Assembly (NCBI GenBank): GCA_022605405.1
Contig: JABYQQ010000008.1
Span: 1-64,000, forward strand
Source: Earliella scabrosa
Taxonomy: Eukaryota > Basidiomycota > Agaricomycetes > Polyporales > Polyporaceae
Direction of reading: 5' to 3'
DNA: 64,000 nt
The first letter of the stretch is position 1; each line of letters begins with the position of its first letter. Positions 57,172 through 64,000 of the stretch are shown here, one piece after another. The notes beneath the pieces were generated by a model. It saw nothing but the letters and a program-made list of their open reading frames with translations. It was not told where the DNA came from and did not search any database. The position numbers and the translations under genes are program-made.

Positions 57172-60031
57172 CTACTTCTTCTCGGGGACCACGCTCGACG
57201 GCACCCGCGAGAGCCCCTTTTCGGCTGCGCGCACTGCGGTGGTCAGGTCGAGGTGGAAGTATGGTGTCTCGGGAAGCATCATGACCGCCGAGCGATTCGG
57301 TACCGACTGCACTGTGCCCTCGGACGACGAGCGGGCGCTGATGGCAGCGACCCTGGTGGACCCCACGATCGCTTCGGGATCGTCGATGTGCACCGGCGGG
57401 TCCTCCTTCTGCTCGGTGTGTTGTGGGTCCGCGATGTACTGGTCGTGATAGCGTGTCACAGGCGCGATCTCCTCGTGCATGTGCGCCGACGCATTTCCGA
57501 CGCCGAACCCGCCTGCGATGAGTGCGCGGCGGATCCATGGGGAAAGGATCGTCGCGAAGTGGAACTGCACGCGAGGGGAGAGTGGCCGTCAGTATATGAA
57601 CGGCACAGCGGGGAAGGACCACAGCCTAGGCCGCGGGGCAAGGATACACACCTCCACGGGGCGGTCCGCCCACCGTTCCACTTCCGTGCGTGTGTCAATC
57701 AACGCCTGGACTCCGGTCGTGTCGAGGTGCGATCTGCAAGATGAGGTGTCAACAGACTGTGCGGCACGCCGAGTAGAAGGCTTCTTACACTGCGGAGAAG
57801 TCGAGGACGACGGCATGCAGGATTGGCTTGCTCTCGTCGTCCTCTGGCTCGGAGTTCTTGCCAGGGTCGTTCCAGGGCCTGTCGCCCGCCTTGACCCCTG
57901 TCATGGTCGCGCCGCGCATCGTGTTCTCCTTGACATAGTCCACAATCGCGTCGTTGACGAGGGACGAGTTCGGGTACAGGAAGCTCTCCTCGAAGCGGTA
58001 CACAACAACACCCGGCGACGGAGGGTAGACGTGCACGTGCGGGTTCATGAGGAATTTGTTCGGCTTGAGCGGGATGTAGACGTCCCGCGAGCTGGATTCG
58101 GCGGTGTTGTGCAGGGTCACGCGGCCGAGGAACTGGCCGCGTGGATGAGCCAGGCGGACGAGCAGGAACGCGAGTGATGCCGCGATGGACGTGTAGATGC
58201 CATACTCAATCGTCGCGAAGACGGTGACGAGCACGGAGGCGAACCAGATGACGAACTCAACAGGCGACACGCGCCAGAACGAGTAGACCTGCTTCGGCGA
58301 GGCAACGAGATCTGCGACGGCGTGGATGATGACCGCCGACAGACCGGCGGACGGAATCCAGAAGAAGGCGGGGGTGAGGCCGTAGAGCGCGACGATGACC
58401 ACCACCGCACTGAACAGACCGGAGGCAGGAGAGCGCACACCGGACTTTGACTGCAGGGCAGAGCGCGAGAAGGAGCCGGTGGCTGGGTAGGCCCCGAAGA
58501 GCGTTCCGATGGTGTTCGTAACGCCGATAGCGATGAGCTCTTGGTTCGGATCGATCTTGTACCCGTTCACTCGACCGAATGCTGAGATGATTGAATGGCG
58601 GTGAGCAAGGTGAACACTGGCAGCTCCACTGTCGCATACTTACATTTTGAAATCGCGATATGCTCCAAGAATAGAATGATGGTGGCGACGGGTAGCTCTG
58701 GGAGCAATGCCTTCACCAGCTCGGGGTCGATAGTCGGTTGTCCGAGGTGCTTGAAGCCCCTCGGGACTTCCTGCAGGATTCGGATGGGGTACTTGCCATC
58801 AGCGCTCCGTCGGTCGCGAGCATACAGCCACGACGCGATGGTGAGGATAACAATCACGAAGGCATTCCGGAACACAGACATGAAGAAGAACAAGCGAGCT
58901 GGAGATAGGGATAAGGCAAGTCAGCACGCTGGTCCACTCGTATGCGTCGGTTGACAAACCTCTCGAAGGATACCGCTTGGACAGGCGTTCACAGACCCAA
59001 CGGATAGCATAAAGCGATACGAGACCAGTGATACCAAACGCGGCGTCAAGCTTCGTCCGTGGGAGCCCCTTCAAGGTGTTGATGAACACCTTGTACGTCG
59101 CCGCGCGGGTGCTGCGGAGTGAAACCGGTCGGTAAGTAATTGGCAATATCGGCCAGCACAGATAACGAGATACTCACTCGAAGCCAGTGATGCCCAGTAG
59201 ACCAGGGAGTTGGCCAGAGACGATGTTGAGGGCGGAACCCGTCATGAACCCGCTGACAGCGGGCGCGGGAATGAACTCGACAAGCCAACCGAGATGCAAC
59301 AAACCAATGCCGAGTACGATGAAGCCGCAAATGAAAGCGAGTGTAGTTGCAATCAGGGGACCGTCCCATGTGTCGGGGTGAGTCCCGTTGACATGTTTGA
59401 TGATTTGGGCCACCGTGAGAGACATGACGGCGACGGGACCGATGGAGACGTCCTTGGAGGTAGCGAAGAACTGGAAAGATCCGAGCAGTAAGCGTCAGCG
59501 GCGCGAGAGAAGTAAGCCGAAGACTGTGTCAGTGCTTACGCAGTAGACCAGGACGCCGACGAAGGATGAATACAGTCCGTATTCGGGTGGAAGAGTAGCG
59601 ATCTGGAGGATAAGTCAGCACCTACTCCACCAGCAAAAGTGCTGACGCATCACATACCACCGCGTACGACATACTCTGAGGAACGAGTACGATACCGACG
59701 GTCAATCCCGCAATGAGATCCCCGCTGGCCCACCCGAGGTCTGTCGGAGACGGTGAGCAGACGCCGTCAACCTCGAACAGACGACGAGCTTACTGTAGCG
59801 AGTGATCCAGCCAAAGATAGGGAAGAGGCTGGTCACATAGGTGATGACCTGCGAAGGAGTTACCCGTTAGCAATTGGTGCAGAGAGAGGGCAAGGATTGA
59901 GGGCGGGCACGAACTCGCTGGAGCGGGTCATGGGCGAAATTCCCCGCCCACTCTCCGGTGGAGATGACAGGAACATCGTCGTCGGACGCCCCAACGACGC
60001 GCTGGCAGGTCTTCTTGACTTCTGCGAACAT
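57172..60031 (-). CDS. SulP-family sulfate permease 2
   Basis: Paralogue of the permease at 52617-55401, in opposite orientation. The start MFAEVKKTCQRVVGASDDD (60031) differs from copy 1, but from YVTSLFPIFGWITRY onward the proteins match closely. Shared blocks are DVSIGPVAVMSLTVAQII, FIPAPAVSGFMTGSAL, FGRVNGYKIDPNQELIAIG, GAYPATGSFSRSALQSKSG and the STAS segment SHLDTTGVQALIDTRTEVE. Exons break at the same places (before FATSKD, TRAATY and FHFATI). The tail after AGGFGVG differs from copy 1: it is His/Asp-rich (TRYHDQYIADPQHTEQ) and ends VPSSVVPEKK. Specialisation of regulation through the tail is possible. Confidence 0.92.
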
Positions 60032-60087
60032 GGCTACGCTGGGGAAGGACGAGGAATATCAACTTCCCCAGCGGTCGTCGCGATTCC

Positions 60088-60094
60088 TTTTATA
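60088..60094 (-). promoter_or_regulatory. TATA box of sulfate permease 2
   Basis: TATAAAA on the minus strand, 57 bases before the ATG at 60031. Confidence 0.5.
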
Positions 60095-61173
60095 CAGTTG
60101 GTTGAAGGGGGATCCGCGAGATTATTTGCTTACGCAAGGGTGCCGGGATCAGCGCAGGGAGCTCCATGCGCCAACACTGGATATGCTAATGCCAAACGGC
60201 GCGCGAAAACATGGAGAGAAGCGGGGCTGAGCAGCATGGGCATCAGCACGCCGCAAACGAGTGAAATCGCGCCGAATGTGCATGTGCGAGATTCCCTGAA
60301 GGGGAGTGTGAGAAGCGGGCAGAGTCCGACATAGGGCGATATAGCCTCCGCGACGCACCTTGCAATTCCGAATTGTCAATGGCGGTCGGGCCAAGACCAT
60401 GCTGGCGTTGCGGCAGCGAATGGCTAGCCACCCATTGTACGCACACCCCATATATGGCAGGCGCTGTTGTTCCAACAGAGCCACCGCTCAGGCGCCCGCG
60501 CGACAGCCCCGCCGGCCAACGGTCATGTCGCCAACAGCGCACGTCTCTCACACTATCCACTTCCCGTATCAGCCTTCGACAGCCCAGACAGTCCGCTGCC
60601 CACATTATGTGCCGCCAGCATACGGCACATCGCATCTGTCAGGCACCCTTCGGAGGTTCGCATGCTTCTAGCACTACGCCAGGGATGACCCGCACGACTG
60701 CGCACATGCACGGACGGTCTCGATGCATGCCTGCAGGGGCGCTGAGCATTAATTCTGACGCGGCCGAGCCACCATCTGTTCGGAACGGCGGTTGCGCATT
60801 TGGGTGTTCGGGACACGTTCGGCGCAGCATGAGTCTGTTAGAGTCAATGATGAGCGCGGCTGTCGAGGAAGCGAAGACCTCACCAGTACAAATGACCTTG
60901 CGCTGTTCCATCTGCGGGATGTCGTTATCCGATTCATATCGACACCGCGAAGCTGCAGGGAATATCTCCGCATGCGTGCGCCTTGAGGCTTGACGTCAGA
61001 AAGCACAGTGCAGAATACATCAATACTCATACATAACACACAACAAGATTTACCGGCCCATGAGGTTCTGGCCTCGTTAATAATATTCAACAGCGTTCTC
61101 AAGACAACCAAGCTCCATCCGATGTCCGCGGCATCCTGTTTCATCGACACGCTCGCGTACGACACAGGAGGGA
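60095..61173. other. Intergenic region inside the right arm of the duplication
   Basis: This is where a STRAP-like gene would lie if the whole left arm had been copied. I see no WD40 remnant. A 206-codon plus-strand frame (60373-60993) overlaps minus-strand frames and has no domain pattern; it is not called. Confidence 0.4.
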
Positions 61174-63285
61174 TCAAGACACCGTAGCCGGGACAGGTAC
61201 TTTGCCGTGCCAGCTCGGGCTCAGCGCGATCCACGCCCCGGCCTGATTGCCCCCCAGGACAACCACGCCAGCCTTTTCAGCGGCAACGGAAAATTGCTTG
61301 AACGATGTCGTCTTCGCTAGGCCATACGTGCCCTTGGGCAGGCGCAAGCCGACCCAAGAACGCAAGGGTTTCTCCAAACCCCGGAGCCTTGACAGTTCCA
61401 GCACCTGCATGAGGCAATGGAAGTGCGGCGGAACGCTAGCAAGGTCTGGCTCCGCTGTCGGCTTCACCGGGTCGGTCGCGAGGATTGCAGTAGCATCCGA
61501 CTTGAAGATTGTAATTGCTGCCTGAGGCTGTGGATCTTCCGGCGCTTCAGGAGCCGATACGACCGGCGACGTAGTCTCGACAGATGTCGCTGGTGAGGTG
61601 TCTACAGCGGACACTGGTACCAACAGGGGGTCGCTAATCTTATCTGATGGACATGCCTGAGATGCTCCGTCCGACACGGAACGAGGGGTCGAAATTGCTG
61701 GGGTATCTTCTTCTGATGAGGTTGGCGACGTAGACAAGGATGGAGGTGAGTCTTCGGTGGGAATTCTCGAAATTGGCTCTACTGTTGCAGGGCGCACGAC
61801 TGGTGGATAACCCGGTGACGGAAACGGAACTGGCGATGGCGCAATTACTTCCTGAATGTCGCCAGACATAGATGGGCCAGTAGGATTGTCGACGTTGCAA
61901 GGGCGCTCTCCAACGACTGCCATGGGCGGGATCGGACGCCCGTCGGTGTTCATTTCCAAAATGCCTGAAGACTGTTCCAGAAATGTGTTATCGAGGAATG
62001 AGCGAGTATTGATGCACCATTATGAACTCACGGAACCCGGTATCGGCTCGGTGACATATGGCAGGACCGTAGCAGATGCGCGTGCACTGTCAGGGCTGGA
62101 CATATCCATGCAGGGTTGGTCGCTTGTGGCAGGCTGCTCGGATATCCGGTCGCACGCAGGAGTCGCAGATGATGGCATATATCAGACGAGAGGACGAGGG
62201 GACAACGGGAAGGTCACACGCACCCGGTTGGTGAATCCCGAAGTCGGTGAGCTGCGGCATTCCTTGAAACCACGCATAACCTCAAGAATGTCTGGGATCG
62301 CTGGGCGAGGTGGGTTTTTCTCTGGGCTACCGTGAATGCCGGTGATACCCAAGCCACTCTCTGTTATTCCGTCCCTCGCCGTTGTGGGATTCTGATACAC
62401 GAGTGCCGAACGGAAGGTCTCGTCTGTAGTAACAATTGACGGGTTTCTGAGATGGCGTCCCTGGAAGTGACAACCAGCGCCAATGCCGTCGCTCACGTCC
62501 ATAGGAGTGACCGGCGTCATGGGAGTGGGGACCTTGAAGGAGGGTCTACGCGTGTGTTTCGGAGCAGGCTGCGGCAGCGGTCCCCCGAACGACAGCTGCG
62601 GTCGTCTAGGAGAGCGCTGCTGCAGAGCGTCCTCCGCGGTGCCGTAAGACGCCTCAAGCGTCTGCGGACGCGCATTTGTCTTGCGCATGATGTCGGTCTC
62701 CCAGTCCAAGACGACCTCGGCCTGGGATTTGAGACTTGCGTGCGCGCTGTTGGGCGCAACCAGGACAACACGATACCTGCGCAGCCGCAACACGGAGACT
62801 GCATACACGAAGTCGCGGTCGCCGGAGATGAGCACAATTGTAGCGGGCGCGGGGTTGTCGATGGCGTATGTCAGCATATCGACTGCAGTCCAATTTGAGG
62901 GATTGAGTGGGAGCTGTGAGGCGGTAACGGCACAACGCACCGATCATCATCTTGTCCGCAACATCTTTCCGCCCATTGTGGGGGCAGTCGGTCAAGGAGA
63001 CCCCACAAGACTGCAGCTCCGAGCGGAGGCCCAGGGACTTGGAAGAGGACTGCTCAGAGAGCTCTAGGTAGGCCTTGAAGAGTTTGACGCTGCCGTATGC
63101 ATGGGCGACTTCGCGTATATTGTTGACAACGTCGTACCCCGGTACACTGCAAGGTGGGGCACAATTCTCTGATGTGATATTGTGGAGTTGGTTGGCGCGT
63201 TGGCAACTCTAGCAGCGATGGACGTACCGTAGTCCCAGAAAATGGCGACATGCTCGTCGAAGGAGTAGTTCATGACAGTCTCCAA
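61174..63285 (-). CDS. NYN-domain protein 2 with C-terminal OST-HTH/LOTUS-like domain
   Basis: Paralogue of the gene at 47452-49070, in opposite orientation. The start METVMNYSFDEHVAIFWDY (63285; a second Met at 63273 is possible) is split at the same Glu codon. The spliced core reads FWDYENCAPP, EVAHAYGSVKLFKAYLE, SLTDCPHNGRKDVADKM, IVDMLTYAIDNPAPATIVL and SGDRDFVYAVSVLRLR. The acidic residues expected of an active NYN nuclease are kept. The linker is long, Ser/Pro/Thr-rich and unlike copy 1. The C-terminal region (FHCLMQVLELSRLRGLEK, TTSFKQFSVAAEKAGVVVLG, AWIALSPSW) again fits a LOTUS-like winged helix. It ends VPVPATVS. The exon joins near 62200-61960 are less certain. Confidence 0.8.
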
Positions 63286-63836
63286 CTGTTCGTATCCTAC
63301 GCGGCGGTATACACTGGGCGAGGAGGGGAGGGGAAGGTGGCAAACTGGGAAGCAATGTGGTCTGTTGCTTCACACCGTACTGCATGTCATGAGCATGGGC
63401 GGTACATGTCGTGACAGCGCTCCTTCTCAGGACCACAGTCTTCCCGGCAGCTCAATCCGGCGTTCCTTGTGGTGCACCGGATTATCTTCCCTGAGCAGTA
63501 GCACAACGGGAGCATAGCGGAGGGACGCAGAACGATGGACAGTGAACGAGGACGAGGAGGTAGCCGTTTGGTAGCGGTGCGGTGAGAGTGCAATGCTGCT
63601 GCAAGTGTTGGGAAGCGTAGATTACCGAAGAGGTACTCGGCAAGATAAGATTAGATGACGTTTCCCAAGTGCCACGTCCGATCACTGTGCATACTAGTAC
63701 TACTACAACCGCAACGACTCTGGGGAAGACTGGGCTCGAAGGCCTCGCACGCTCTTGAACTTCACACTCTTGAACTTTGCTGCTTGTGTTCTCCGGCAAC
63801 TGTACTTTGACGTGGACTGCCTGCTAGCCTTGGAGG
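63286..63836. other. Divergent promoter region of NYN2 and the glucosidase I gene
   Basis: 551 bases between two divergent starts. Frames on both strands are short and not protein-like. Confidence 0.4.
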
Positions 63837-64000
63837 ATGAGGCTGCTATGGCTACTACTGCCTCTGGCACCCTCGGTATTCGCGAAGCCGGGCAACGACT
63901 CTGACCCTCTCTTCTGGGGTGCCTATCGTCCCGGCTTGTACTTTGGCTTGCGTCCGAGAGTACCTCAGTCGCTGATGACGGGGCTCATGTGGTTTGGGAC
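63837..64000 (+). CDS. Processing alpha-glucosidase I, GH63 (5' part, cut by window edge)
   Basis: ER enzyme that removes the outermost glucose from N-glycans. The start MRLLWLLLPLAPSVFAK is a signal peptide or signal anchor. It is followed at once by the GH63 N-terminal signature, LFWGAYRPGLYFGLRPR and VPQSLMTGLMWFG. The frame is open to the end of the window. The catalytic domain lies beyond it. Confidence 0.88.
   Translation, partial: MRLLWLLLPLAPSVFAKPGNDSDPLFWGAYRPGLYFGLRPRVPQSLMTGLMWFG

Noticed and set aside
60373..60993. 206-codon plus-strand frame with several Cys residues
   Set aside because: The Cys spacing does not form a zinc-finger pattern, and minus-strand frames of similar quality overlap it.

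Overview
The window is nuclear DNA from a filamentous basidiomycete, most likely an Agaricomycete of polypore type (inferred from gene content, not from a database match). Genes are GC-rich, monocistronic and cut by many short introns (mostly 45-100 bases). The content includes a basidiomycete DUF6534 membrane protein, an S53 sedolisin and a GPI-anchored cupredoxin. About 21 protein genes can be supported. I see no convincing tRNA, rRNA, intact transposon or CRISPR array.

Left part (1-20 kb): the tail of an unknown gene, a secreted sedolisin peptidase, glutamate decarboxylase on the minus strand, then a gene-poor stretch with a foldback repeat and a decayed DUF6534 relic just upstream of an intact DUF6534 gene. 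Next come the DNA polymerase delta small subunit, preceded by three clustered ACGCGT boxes, a disordered hypothetical protein, a gene-poor stretch, a cupredoxin, PET100, and a PLP-dependent serine/threonine dehydratase convergent with PET100.

Middle (20-46 kb): a YicI-like GH31 alpha-xylosidase; CMC2 (a three-exon twin CX9C gene), divergent from transketolase; QCR7, divergent from nucleoside diphosphate kinase; a DOMON-cytochrome b561 protein; and a small membrane protein. A 4.5-kb stretch without recognisable genes follows, then a large EST1/SMG6-like PIN nuclease gene, a weak hypothetical gene, an SDR oxidoreductase with a mitochondrial-type N-terminus, and an NTF2-like gene.

Right part (46-64 kb): an inverted gene pair. 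NYN-domain nuclease 1 and SulP sulfate permease 1 lie on the plus strand; SulP 2 and NYN 2 lie on the minus strand, as mirror images around a mitochondrial TACO1/YebC gene. A STRAP-like WD40 gene sits only in the left arm. Shared intron positions show that the NYN and SulP pairs are duplicates. The window ends in the start of a GH63 processing alpha-glucosidase I gene.

Themes: several genes serve the respiratory chain (PET100, CMC2, QCR7, TACO1), and three encode PIN-superfamily nucleases (SMG6-like, NYN1, NYN2). The inverted NYN-SulP duplication is the most unusual structure here.
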